A stretch of 35,555 bases of DNA from NCBI RefSeq assembly GCF_022496765.1, contig NZ_VANV01000040.1:1-35555 (forward strand), in the 5' to 3' direction. Below the pieces are notes generated by a model. That model worked only from the letters and a program-made list of their open reading frames with translations. It had not been told where the DNA came from and made no database searches. A program made the translations under genes and the position numbers. The DNA is from Acidaminobacter sp. JC074 (GTDB lineage: Bacteria; Bacillota; Clostridia; Peptostreptococcales; Acidaminobacteraceae). The first letter of the stretch is position 1; each line of letters opens with the position of its first letter. This document shows, piece after piece, positions 24,234-32,015 of the stretch.

Positions 24234-24301
24234 TAATAAAAAATGGTTTGGAAAGCATTGAAAAGTAGGCTATAATAAGAAGAGCATAATAAGGAGCTAG
24301 A

Positions 24302-25174
24302 ATGAGAAAAATAAAATTTATTATAAATCCTGCAGCAGGGCATGGAGAGTCTAAAGAAACCTTGAATTTGATCCATAATCGTTTCCAAAAGGAACAAATA
24401 GCTTATTCAATATCCATATCTGGTTATGAAGGACACATAGAAAAGATTGCAAAAGAAGCTGTTCAAGAAGGTTATACAGATGTTGTAGCAGTTGGCGGAG
24501 ATGGGACAGTTTTAGAAGCTTTTAATGGAATTTTCAACTCAGAAACCAACCTAGGCATCATCCCAGCGGGTACTGGTAATGACTTTGTTAGAATGATTGA
24601 TATTGGTAATAATTTTGAAAAAGCATTAGAAAAAGTCATTGAAGGTCAAGTAAAAAAAGTTGATATTGGCTTGGTAAATGATACTCATTTCTTAAATGTA
24701 GTGGCAATGGGGATCGATGGTGATATTGTAAACTTGACTGAGAAAGTAAAGAAGTTTCTTAAAGGATCTACAGCCTATATATATTCTACATTTTCTTCAT
24801 TGTTAAAATATAAATGTAAAAATGTTCTGATTAATATTGACGGCTTGGAGCTGAAACGAGAAGTTTATTTAGTAGCAGTTGGAAATGGCAAATATTTTGG
24901 TGGCGGCATGATGATCACCCCAGGTGCAGAAATTGACAGCGAAAACTTCGAATTGGTAATTATTAACAAAATGTCTAAGAGTAAATTTGCTGTCCTTTTT
25001 AGAAAAGTTTTTTCAGGTAACCATGTGCACGAAGATGTTGTAGAAGTTTTATATGGTAAGAAAATTACCATTCAATCTGAAGAGGGATTATTGATCAATG
25101 CAGATGGAAATATCATTGGTGATTCATTTGCAAACATTCAGATTTTACCTAAAGCCCAAAATGTAATTATTTAG
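24302..25174 (+). CDS. Diacylglycerol/lipid kinase family protein
   Basis: 290 residues of the DagK/YegS/BmrU family of soluble lipid kinases, which phosphorylate diacylglycerol or related lipids for phospholipid recycling. Motifs are FIINPAAGHGESKE at the N-terminus, VVAVGGDGTVLEAFNG (the nucleotide-binding GGDGT) and GIIPAGTGNDFVR. The C-terminal beta domain has GGGMMITPGAEIDS. The ATG has an AAGGAG RBS. Four parS sites lie upstream, so ParB spreading may reach it. The exact lipid substrate cannot be told. Confidence 0.9.
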   Translation: MRKIKFIINPAAGHGESKETLNLIHNRFQKEQIAYSISISGYEGHIEKIAKEAVQEGYTDVVAVGGDGTVLEAFNGIFNSETNLGIIPAGTGNDFVRMIDIGNNFEKALEKVIEGQVKKVDIGLVNDTHFLNVVAMGIDGDIVNLTEKVKKFLKGSTAYIYSTFSSLLKYKCKNVLINIDGLELKREVYLVAVGNGKYFGGGMMITPGAEIDSENFELVIINKMSKSKFAVLFRKVFSGNHVHEDVVEVLYGKKITIQSEEGLLINADGNIIGDSFANIQILPKAQNVII

Positions 25175-25338
25175 CATTTATATGTAATTTATGTAAAAAA
25201 TTATTGATTCACATTGGATTTAAGTTGTCACTTCTATGTCATACATCAAAATCACAATAAAATTCGTTAGAGCTTAAATTTTGGCCGATTTGAATGGTCA
25301 ATGAATATTAAGGATGTTTCAAGTCTACAGGAGAAAAT

Positions 25339-26349
25339 ATGTCAGTCAATTCTGAAATTTGTAAAGCTAGATCAATGTTCATTACGCGAGGTGTTTTAAA
25401 TAGGAAAATTGTTCCAGATGTCATCGTATATTCTTGGGTGAGATCTAAACTGCACAATATATCATTTGAACTGTTAAATGTCAAAAAAAGTCAAAATTCA
25501 ATTGATATCCTTTCACTAGATATTTTGTCATCTTCCACTATAAAATATTTAAGAACTGTGTCGTCAGAGGACAGTATGATTTATGTCATAAATAATCTTG
25601 GAGATGTCATTTACAATAGCAACTCAGTGAGTAAAGAATTACCATTATTTACTAATTTATCTGAAGAATCCATTGGTACAAATGCTGCAGGTATTTCATT
25701 AATTTCTGGTATGTCATTAACAGTTAATGGATGTGAACACTACAATAAAATATTGACCAATTATATTTCAACTAGCATCGTTATTGAAAGTAGTGCCCCA
25801 GAAAAAAATATCATTGTAGTGTTTTTTACACCTTGTCGTTTAAGATCTTCACATGAACGATTACATGATATTTTAACAGATCACTTTAGTAAAGATGAAA
25901 AAGAAAGTGATGATCAAACACCTTCGATGGAAGTTCATTCAGATGAAGATAGCCATATGATGGATCATGAAAATGATAATAAGGATGTTAAAGTTTCGAC
26001 TGCCACTTCAGAACTCATGCATGATATGGATCTATCTGTAGATGAATCAAGTGCAATTATAGAAAGTCTATTAAATGATGAGACAAGTGAGAGTTCAGTA
26101 GAGAATAAAGGTAGTGTAAACACACTAAAAAGTAGTGTTGAAACATCCATTTCATCACATGGTGAAAATAATGAAAAATATAGTATTTTAAAGGCGTGTA
26201 AAGAGTTTACACTATCTATTGTAGAAGCTCAAACTATAAGAGAAGCTTTAACTTATCATAATTGGAATTTAAAGAAGACTTCTGAAGCATTGGGCATTGG
26301 AAGAAGTACCTTATATAGAAAATTAAAAGAGTATAAGATCGAAAAATAA
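25339..26349 (+). CDS. GAF-like sensor plus Fis-type HTH regulator, lacking a sigma-54 AAA+ domain
   Basis: 336 residues. The first half resembles the N-terminus of AcoR/DhaR-type sigma-54 activators: PDVIVYSWVRS at 26-36, then a GAF-like sensor with the family hallmark SEESIGTNAAG (108-118) and NGCEHY (130-135). The end (about 298-336) is a Fis-type helix-turn-helix, with NWNLKKTSEALGIGRSTLYR. Between them, where about 240 residues of AAA+ ATPase should be, is an acidic, Ser-rich, low-complexity linker (about 185-285); no Walker A, GAFTGA or Walker B motif is present. It should still bind DNA but could not remodel sigma-54 polymerase. The ORF is open throughout, with an ACAGGAGA RBS, so it is not a broken gene. 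Target and ligand are unknown. Confidence 0.8.
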   Translation: MSVNSEICKARSMFITRGVLNRKIVPDVIVYSWVRSKLHNISFELLNVKKSQNSIDILSLDILSSSTIKYLRTVSSEDSMIYVINNLGDVIYNSNSVSKELPLFTNLSEESIGTNAAGISLISGMSLTVNGCEHYNKILTNYISTSIVIESSAPEKNIIVVFFTPCRLRSSHERLHDILTDHFSKDEKESDDQTPSMEVHSDEDSHMMDHENDNKDVKVSTATSELMHDMDLSVDESSAIIESLLNDETSESSVENKGSVNTLKSSVETSISSHGENNEKYSILKACKEFTLSIVEAQTIREALTYHNWNLKKTSEALGIGRSTLYRKLKEYKIEK

Positions 26350-26361
26350 GCATATTGTATT

Positions 26362-26397
26362 AAAATGACACACCATTTGCTTGGTGTGTTTCATTTT
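26362..26397 (+). terminator. Terminator of the GAF-Fis regulator gene
   Basis: AAAATGACACACCA and TGGTGTGTTTCATTTT form a long stem with one small bulge. The T-rich end is moderate; the symmetric flanks could also allow termination of minus-strand transcripts. Confidence 0.7.
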
Positions 26398-26655
26398 GAA
26401 GCAATATTCCCATTATGATACATGCTCCATTATGATATAAGAGAATCGCTAGCCTTTATAAGCCTTAATTAGGCCATGTGTTAACACTTTAAACTTTGAT
26501 ATTTCACTAAATTATGCTATTTATATACATTTTGAATGATTATATCGTATAAATGGCCTAAAATAGCAGTTTTCAGTGGTTTACAGTTAATTTACAGTAA
26601 ATTTATAGTAGATTTAATATAAGACTTTTGATATTATTATAAAGAGGAGGAAATC
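26398..26655 (+). other. Upstream region of the four-gene HTH/coiled-coil operon
   Basis: A gene-free stretch, very AT-rich. Its one clear structure is the array of 11-bp direct repeats at 26580-26623. A TATTAT that might serve as a -10 lies at about 26632-26637, but I see no convincing -35. The RBS AGAGGAGG stands directly before the first gene. Confidence 0.5.
26580..26623 (+). repeat. Four 11-bp direct repeats, one helical turn apart
   Basis: TTTACAGTTAA (26580), TTTACAGTAAA (26591), TTTATAGTAGA (26602) and TTTAATATAAG (26613) run head to tail with a strict 11-bp period. The copies decay towards the gene. A shorter TTTCAGTGG precedes them at 26571. The spacing would put a bound protein on one face of the helix, and the array ends about 30 bp before the operon's first start codon. 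Confidence 0.75.
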
Positions 26656-27147
26656 ATGTACAAAATCAGCGAAGTTGCAGAAATGCTATCTATAGAAAAA
26701 GTTAAAATATTTGAAGCGCTAATTGTTCATGATGAAGTCTTATCTCCTTTTGTCATAAAAGAAAGACATTTATCCTATATAACCGAAGATGGTGTAAAAG
26801 AATTAGAACGTTTAGTATTTGGTATTGTAGCAGAAACTGAAGAAGAATATATTGAAGAATCTGTGGCTGAAGAAGCTAGTGAAGAAACAGATCATTTAGA
26901 TGAGTTTATAGAAAAAACGATTAGAAAAAAAGAAGTGTTAAGAAATGAAATAATCGATTTAAAAAGACAAATTAATATGCTGGATAAAGAGTTAAGAATG
27001 AAAGATGAGGCTATCCAGCATTACCAAAATATATTTGAAGATGATATCAATTGGATGATGAGTATTGATAAGAAAATTGAAGAAGAAATATCTACTCTGA
27101 AGGTTGAAGAAAAAAAGTCGGGCTTTTTTAACAAGCTAATGAAATAG
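26656..27147 (+). CDS. HTH/coiled-coil protein, paralogue 1 (unknown function)
   Basis: 163 residues. The N-terminus (MYKISEVAEMLSIEKVKIFEAL) is a MerR-like helix-turn-helix. An acidic segment (about 58-82) leads to a coiled coil (about 85-155) with strong heptad character. The C-terminus KKSGFFNKLMK could be a short amphipathic helix. This outline (HTH plus coiled coil) recalls RacA-like and plasmid segregation-associated proteins, but I do not recognise a family. The RBS is AGAGGAGG. It overlaps or abuts the next gene, which encodes a protein with the same N-terminal fold, so a duplication is likely. Confidence 0.75.
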   Translation: MYKISEVAEMLSIEKVKIFEALIVHDEVLSPFVIKERHLSYITEDGVKELERLVFGIVAETEEEYIEESVAEEASEETDHLDEFIEKTIRKKEVLRNEIIDLKRQINMLDKELRMKDEAIQHYQNIFEDDINWMMSIDKKIEEEISTLKVEEKKSGFFNKLMK

Positions 27148-27155
27148 TGGTGTTT

Positions 27156-27620
27156 ATGTATAAAGTAATAGATGTTGCGAAATTGTTTTCCGTAAGCAAA
27201 GTAACCATATATAAAAAAATATCAAATAACAAGGAAGCTTTAAAAGGTCATATTGTTAAGAAAAAAAATGTAACTTATCTTGATGATGAAGCTGTTGAGA
27301 TTATTAAAAATTCTTTGCAGGTTAACAATGAAAAAGTTACAGGTCGTTTGATTGATGATGAATTGAATAAAGTATACGAGGAAATAAAACTTCATCAAGA
27401 GATAAATGAAAAGTTAAAAGCAGAAAAAATATCTATGTTGAATGAAGAAGTCATGGAATTAGAATCAATGATCAGACATCTGAACAGTCAAATAGTTATT
27501 AAGCAAAATCATTTGAATTCTAAGAATGATGTACTAGAGAAGTTTAAAAGTTTACTTAAAGCCAACAAAACATTAATTAAGCAACTTGATAGATATCAGA
27601 CTGAATTATCAACACGTTAA
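27156..27620 (+). CDS. HTH/coiled-coil protein, paralogue 2 (unknown function)
   Basis: 154 residues from the ATG at 27156; an in-frame GTG at 27147 overlaps the previous stop codon and is less likely, because the MYK start mirrors paralogue 1. The N-terminal HTH is MYKVIDVAKLFSVSKVTIYK. The rest (about 60-150) is a nearly uninterrupted coiled coil with few acidic stretches. It lacks the GFF-type tail of paralogue 1. The RBS is weak, suggesting translational coupling. A small AAAATGA-CTA-TCATTTT hairpin lies just after it (27622-27638). Confidence 0.75.
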   Translation: MYKVIDVAKLFSVSKVTIYKKISNNKEALKGHIVKKKNVTYLDDEAVEIIKNSLQVNNEKVTGRLIDDELNKVYEEIKLHQEINEKLKAEKISMLNEEVMELESMIRHLNSQIVIKQNHLNSKNDVLEKFKSLLKANKTLIKQLDRYQTELSTR

Positions 27621-27670
27621 AAAAATGACTATCATTTTAATATAAACTCATACTAAGGGAGGATAAATAG

Positions 27671-28303
27671 GTGACAAAGAAAAATATACTAGAGAAACTT
27701 GGGCTAATCGAGTTACGTGAGGAAGTAAATCCAGAAGGTGAAGAAGTGAAGGAAACTGTAGTAGAGGAAAAAGTTGCTCCGACAGTTCCTGTTACGCCAG
27801 CACCACCTGTCATGCCTCAACCAGAAGTTAAGCGTGAGCAACATTCTGAAATTGAAGAAAAATTAGATGTGCTTATTGAATCATATGAAAAAAATAAGTT
27901 TTTATCTATTGAAGAAATTTATAGAAATAAAAACTTAGATAAAGATGTAAAGCAATCAATTTTCATTGCCGAAGTATTTATGAAAGCTTTACCAGAAAAC
28001 TTACCAATTGATATTAAAAAGAAATCTGCTTTAAATATTTTGGATGCATCTGGTCTAAAGAAAGAAGAACTTCTAAATGATGCTTATATCAGAATAGATG
28101 CATTAAATACTGTTTTAGAAGAAACTGTTGCAAAAACAGCTGAACTTAAAGAAAAGAATGAAAGTTCAATTCGCGAGTTAGAAGAGCGTATTGAAATGTT
28201 AAAGCGTAACATCGAAGAAAGAAATGCTTTCGAAGAGAAGCAATCTTCTGTTATAGAGTATGAAATTCAAAGAGTCATTAATATAGTTGATGGAATCAAG
28301 TAA
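27671..28303 (+). CDS. Proline-rich/helical cytosolic protein (unknown function)
   Basis: 210 residues, GTG start with a GGGAGG RBS. No transmembrane segment or signal peptide. An acidic N-terminal region is followed by a proline-rich stretch (about 37-54, PTVPVTPAPPVMPQPE). A compact helical domain follows (about 60-150), then a coiled coil to the end (about 150-205). I recognise no family. It is the third gene of the operon, 9 bp before the membrane OmpA-like protein, so it may bridge the cytosolic HTH proteins and the membrane protein; that is inference. Confidence 0.7.
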   Translation: MTKKNILEKLGLIELREEVNPEGEEVKETVVEEKVAPTVPVTPAPPVMPQPEVKREQHSEIEEKLDVLIESYEKNKFLSIEEIYRNKNLDKDVKQSIFIAEVFMKALPENLPIDIKKKSALNILDASGLKKEELLNDAYIRIDALNTVLEETVAKTAELKEKNESSIRELEERIEMLKRNIEERNAFEEKQSSVIEYEIQRVINIVDGIK

Positions 28304-28312
28304 GGAGCTTAA

Positions 28313-28957
28313 ATGAAATATCGGGTAACAACTCGAGGATGGGTTGTTTTTTCAGCAATAGGTATTTTATTGATTATACTTTTGTCTTCTTTGTTTGGTG
28401 GTAGTCCTGTAGTTGATAATGGAGATTTAGAAGATCCTATTACTACTATCAATGAAGAAACATCTGATGTTGAAGAGGAGGTTTCTGAGACGGATTTAGA
28501 AACTGAACTGGAAAACAATGAAGCTGATGATGAGCCAGTTGAAGAAACGACTGAAGATGTTTCGCAAGAAGAAACAGACTTTGAAGAAATAGTAGAAGAA
28601 ATTAATCTAGATAAGAAAAGTGAAATTCTTTTTGATAAAAATGTTTCTGAAATTAGTGATGAGTATTATCCTGTTTTAGATGAATGGATTGATATACTTA
28701 CTGATCAAGAAAACCTGATGGTTGCCATTGAAGGTCACATTAATGGTTATCCTTATTATGAAGATGGTGATTTTGGTCTTTCACTTGCACAAGCACGTGC
28801 AGATGTTATCAAAGAATACTTAATTGAACACGGTGTATCTGAAGTTCTTATTAAAACAATTAACATGGGTTCTACCATACAAGTTGATGTTTCTGATGAC
28901 ATTGAGAATCATTATTTAAATCGACGCGCAATAATTTATTTTATAGAAAAGCCGTAA
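28313..28957 (+). CDS. Membrane-anchored OmpA-like domain protein
   Basis: 214 residues. A short cytosolic head (MKYRVTTRGW) precedes one transmembrane helix (about 10-29). A very acidic, presumably extracytoplasmic linker (about 35-100, many Glu/Asp/Thr) leads to an OmpA-like domain (about 105-214). Visible OmpA elements are SEILFDKNVSEIS, VAIEGHINGYPYYEDG, SLAQARADVIKEYLIEHGV and NRRAIIYF. OmpA-like domains bind peptidoglycan, so the protein probably links membrane and wall. The ATG has a TAAGGAG RBS. It is the last gene of the unit, with a terminator overlapping its stop. Confidence 0.82.
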   Translation: MKYRVTTRGWVVFSAIGILLIILLSSLFGGSPVVDNGDLEDPITTINEETSDVEEEVSETDLETELENNEADDEPVEETTEDVSQEETDFEEIVEEINLDKKSEILFDKNVSEISDEYYPVLDEWIDILTDQENLMVAIEGHINGYPYYEDGDFGLSLAQARADVIKEYLIEHGVSEVLIKTINMGSTIQVDVSDDIENHYLNRRAIIYFIEKP

Positions 28958-28966
28958 GGCTTTTTT
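28947..28966 (+). terminator. Terminator of the four-gene HTH/OmpA operon
   Basis: AAAAGCC-GTAA-GGCTTTTTT, overlapping the stop codon of the OmpA-like gene. Confidence 0.85.
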
Positions 28967-28999
28967 GTGTTTTTGTTATATATCAAAGAATTTTTATGT

Positions 29000-29005
29000 T
29001 ATAAT
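29000..29005 (+). promoter_or_regulatory. -10 element of the tRNA-Arg gene
   Basis: A perfect TATAAT 9 bp before the tRNA. The matching -35 is weak (TTATAT at 28976-28981, 18-bp spacing). Confidence 0.55.
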
Positions 29006-29014
29006 ATAGCATAT

Positions 29015-29091
29015 GCATTCGTAGCTCAGCTGGATAGAGCAACCGCCTCCTAAGCGGTAGGTCGGGGGTTCAAATCCCTTCGAGTGCGCCA
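29015..29091 (+). tRNA. tRNA-Arg (anticodon CCT)
   Basis: 77 nt with encoded CCA. Acceptor stem GCATTCG/CGAGTGC, D-arm GCTC-AGCTGGATA-GAGC, anticodon stem ACCGC/GCGGT with loop CTCCTAA (anticodon CCT at 29049-29051, reading AGG), and a T-arm with TTCAAAT. A single gene with its own -10 element and terminator. Confidence 0.97.
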
Positions 29092-29098
29092 ATAAAAA

Positions 29099-29138
29099 AG
29101 AAGCATTAGAATTACTTAATTCTGATGTTTCTTTTTTT
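29099..29138 (+). terminator. Terminator of the tRNA-Arg gene
   Basis: A 15-bp stem (29099-29113 with 29118-29132, a few G-U pairs) around an ACTT loop, followed by a T run. Confidence 0.85.
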
Positions 29139-29307
29139 GTTTAGGTGATTGTTATGTCATTAAAACATTACTAAAATAGAATATGTCTGGTTACTAAACT
29201 TTGATATTGTGATTTCACACTTGGTCGATAATGTGAATTTAAATATTACTTATGTAAAAGTATAATTATTCTGAATAGTTAGTTGTTTTATGTATTAAGG
29301 AGGGGGA

Positions 29308-30615
29308 ATGGAAAAGCAAATAACAAATCTGGCTTATAGCCAAAAGGAGATTGATAAGCTCGAGAAAAAAAGATGGTTAGTGTGGGGAATTTTATCAGTT
29401 GCATATATCGTAGTTTTTTTTCATAGATTAGCAGTTGGTGTAGTAAAAGATGATTTAGTTTCAGCCTTTGGTATATCGTCAACAACATTTGCAAGTTTGG
29501 GTGCTGCATATTTTTATCCATATTTACTGATGCAAATTCCATCTGGAATATTAGCAGATACTTTAGGAGCAAGATGTACAGTATCATTAGGTATTATGTT
29601 AGCAGGATTAGGATCAATTATATTTGGAATAGCACCTAATGTTTTAATAGCCTTTGTTGGAAGAATAATTGTCGGAGTAGGGGTGTCAGTTGTTTTTATA
29701 TCCATATTAAAAATCCAAACAGAATGGTTTTATGAGAGTGAGTTTGGTACAATGTCTGGGTTGACTTCATTAATTGGTAATCTAGGAGGAATACTGGCTC
29801 AAACTCCATTAGCATTACTTGTTGTTGCATTAACGTGGAGAACCACATTTGTTATGATTGGCTTCATATCTATTGGTATAGCATTATTATGTTTTATGAT
29901 AGTGAGAAATAAGCCATCAGATATTGGATTGCCTTCTGTAGCAGAAATAGAAGGTAGAACTATAAGTATTGAGAAAATAAATATTAAAAAGGCATTATAC
30001 AATGTATGTAAAAATCCAAGAACATGGCCTCCTTTCATTGTATTTGGTGGTTTCTTCGGTTCAGCAATTACAATTGCAGGAACTTGGGGAGTAAGCTATC
30101 TAATGGATGTTTATGAGATGAATAAAGTGACTGCTGGAAATTACATGATGACAGCTGTTATTGGTCTTTGCCTAGGAAGTGTCGTTGTAGGAAAACTTTC
30201 AGATAAGTTGAGAACACGTAAGCAGCCTATGATCTATTTTGGTACAACTTATGTTTTAGTATGGCTTTATTTTGTATTATCCAATGGTGGTAAACCACCT
30301 ATAGCCACATTAGGTGTGCTTTTCTTTATGATGGGATTTAGTGGCGCAGCATTTGTCTTAGGATGGGCATGTGGAAAAGAAGTTAACAATCCCAAATATG
30401 CGGGAATCTCCACTTCAATAGTTAATATAGGCGGATTTGTGGGAGCTGCATTTATCCCACTTATTCCAGGAACTATTATAGATAAGTATTTAAGCACTTT
30501 GCCAACGGTAGAGCTATATAATCGTGCTTTTCTTTACTGCTTGCTTCCTGTTATTATAGGCTATATATCAATTTTCTTCATAAAGGAAACCAATTGTAAG
30601 AATATAAGTAAATAG
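29308..30615 (+). CDS. Major facilitator superfamily transporter
   Basis: 435 residues with about 12 predicted membrane segments, the first at about 27-45. MFS motifs are visible: GILADTLGARCTVSLG between TM2 and TM3, and GKLSDKLRTRKQP in the corresponding second-half loop. The general look is of the anion:cation symporter-like branch, but the substrate is not readable from sequence. The ATG has a strong AAGGAGGGGG RBS. A TATAAT at 29261-29266 may be its -10. It is a single-gene unit closed by its own terminator; the alcohol/aldehyde dehydrogenase operon follows. Confidence 0.87.
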   Translation: MEKQITNLAYSQKEIDKLEKKRWLVWGILSVAYIVVFFHRLAVGVVKDDLVSAFGISSTTFASLGAAYFYPYLLMQIPSGILADTLGARCTVSLGIMLAGLGSIIFGIAPNVLIAFVGRIIVGVGVSVVFISILKIQTEWFYESEFGTMSGLTSLIGNLGGILAQTPLALLVVALTWRTTFVMIGFISIGIALLCFMIVRNKPSDIGLPSVAEIEGRTISIEKINIKKALYNVCKNPRTWPPFIVFGGFFGSAITIAGTWGVSYLMDVYEMNKVTAGNYMMTAVIGLCLGSVVVGKLSDKLRTRKQPMIYFGTTYVLVWLYFVLSNGGKPPIATLGVLFFMMGFSGAAFVLGWACGKEVNNPKYAGISTSIVNIGGFVGAAFIPLIPGTIIDKYLSTLPTVELYNRAFLYCLLPVIIGYISIFFIKETNCKNISK

Positions 30616-30636
30616 TTTAAGAATATTATCATCTAA

Positions 30637-30667
30637 AGAAGCCTATGAAGAGCAGGTTTCTTTTTTT
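30637..30667 (+). terminator. Terminator of the MFS transporter gene
   Basis: AGAAGCCT, 9-nt loop, AGGTTTCT, then seven T residues. Confidence 0.8.
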
Positions 30668-30684
30668 GTTTTTGAAATATATAT

Positions 30685-30713
30685 AGTTTACATTGTACGT
30701 ACTATTGTAAACT
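30685..30713. promoter_or_regulatory. Candidate operator upstream of the ADH-TetR-ALDH operon
   Basis: Inverted 8-bp half-sites AGTTTACA (30685-30692) and TGTAAACT (30706-30713) flank a core that itself contains the palindrome GTACGTAC (30695-30702). The element ends 5 bp before the -35 of a consensus promoter. The TetR-family protein encoded in the same operon is the obvious candidate to bind it. Confidence 0.55.
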
Positions 30714-30718
30714 TATGG

Positions 30719-30747
30719 TTGACATTATATAAGTGTATGTATATTAT
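30719..30747 (+). promoter_or_regulatory. Promoter of the ADH-TetR-ALDH operon
   Basis: TTGACA (30719-30724), 17 bp, TATTAT (30742-30747); 44 bp from the -10 to the ADH start codon. Confidence 0.85.
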
Positions 30748-30791
30748 GAAGATATACTAGATTAGTAGACTAATGTTTGGAAGGAGAAAAC

Positions 30792-31976
30792 ATGATTAGA
30801 TCACCTAAAAGTCATATACTAGAAATGTTTACTAGATTATGGCCACCACAAAAGCCGTTAATATATTCTGGCGAAGATTCAACATTGAAAATCGCAGAAT
30901 TAATAGTTGATTCGGGATATAAGAATCCTTTACTTATTACAGGAAAGTATCTATTAAGAAACGGGAAGTTAGAAAAAGTAATCAATACTCTAGAGCAGAA
31001 AGGATGCAAACCGGTAATATATGATGGATCGATTCCTAATCCCACATTTAAACAAGTACAAGAAGGACTTGAAATAAGTCTAAGCAACAAGTGTGACTGT
31101 GTTTTAGCAATTGGTGGAGGATCAGTAATTGATGTGGCAAAAGTAGTTGCTGCGGCAAGTACAAACAGAGTTCCATTAAACAAGTTAACTGGATTGTTAA
31201 AAATAAGAAAAAATCCATTACCTTTTTATGCAGTACCTACAACATCAGGAAGTGGGTCGGAAACTACAATTGCAGCTGTAATATCAGATGACAAAACACA
31301 TAAAAAGAATTTTTTCATAGATCCTAAACTGATTCCGTTTTCTGTTGCATTAGATCCATTGTTGATTTCATCATTACCATCTCATATTACAGCAGCTGTT
31401 GGTATGGACGCATTAACACATGCATTAGAAGCATATCTATCTACAAATGCGACAGAAGAAACTTCAAGACATGCAGAGCTTGCAATTAAGTTAATATTTG
31501 ATAATTTAGGCAAAGTAGTTTTAAATGGACAAGATATTGATGCAAGAGAAAAAATGGCACAAGCGTCACTTTTAGCTGGTTACGCATTCACAAAATCAAG
31601 TTTGGGCTATGTACATGCAATCTCACATCAGATAAGTGCTTCTTACAATACGTCACATGGATTAGCAAATGCAATTTTACTTCCTAAAGTACTTAGATTT
31701 AACATGTCCAAATGTGAAGATAAATATGCTAAACTAGAATTGATACTAAATACAAATTCACATATATCAAGTCAACGTGATTTAGCACTTCAGTTTGTTT
31801 CAAGGGTGGAAAGCCTGTCTAATAGCATTGGTATTCCAAATGCAATAGAAGGTTTAAAAGCATTTGATTATTCTAAAATTGCACGAGCAGCTTTATCAGA
31901 AGCTAGTAGATCATATGCTATCCCTAGAAAAATGAAAAGTAAAGATGTAGAAAAAATATTACTTTCAGTAACTTGA
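30792..31976 (+). CDS. Iron-containing (group III) alcohol dehydrogenase
   Basis: 394 residues, an NAD(P)-dependent dehydrogenase that interconverts alcohols and aldehydes. The cofactor-binding LAIGGGSVIDVAKVVA, the TTSGSGSE motif and the metal-site region are present: GMDALTHALEAY, then GYVHAISHQ and SHGLANAILLP with the ligand histidines. The ATG at 30792 has an AAGGAG RBS; an in-frame TTG 15 bp upstream contains that RBS. It leads an operon with a TetR regulator (39-bp gap) and an aldehyde dehydrogenase, suggesting alcohol-aldehyde-acid conversion. The natural substrate cannot be told. Confidence 0.92.
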   Translation: MIRSPKSHILEMFTRLWPPQKPLIYSGEDSTLKIAELIVDSGYKNPLLITGKYLLRNGKLEKVINTLEQKGCKPVIYDGSIPNPTFKQVQEGLEISLSNKCDCVLAIGGGSVIDVAKVVAAASTNRVPLNKLTGLLKIRKNPLPFYAVPTTSGSGSETTIAAVISDDKTHKKNFFIDPKLIPFSVALDPLLISSLPSHITAAVGMDALTHALEAYLSTNATEETSRHAELAIKLIFDNLGKVVLNGQDIDAREKMAQASLLAGYAFTKSSLGYVHAISHQISASYNTSHGLANAILLPKVLRFNMSKCEDKYAKLELILNTNSHISSQRDLALQFVSRVESLSNSIGIPNAIEGLKAFDYSKIARAALSEASRSYAIPRKMKSKDVEKILLSVT

Positions 31977-32015
31977 TATATTGTTTGTATTCATGAATAG
32001 AAATTGGAGTAATTT

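Noticed and set aside
24161..24397. Minus-strand frame across parS site 4 and the start of the lipid kinase
   Set aside because: It contains the perfect parS palindrome as codons and overlaps a real gene start; no RBS is visible.
25339..26349. GAF-Fis regulator as a frameshifted sigma-54 activator
   Set aside because: The frame is continuous, and the linker is low-complexity with no remnants of AAA+ motifs, so an internal break is not supported.
26580..26623. 11-bp repeats as a CRISPR or transposon end
   Set aside because: They are too short, have no spacers and no matching inverted copy; regulatory repeats fit better.
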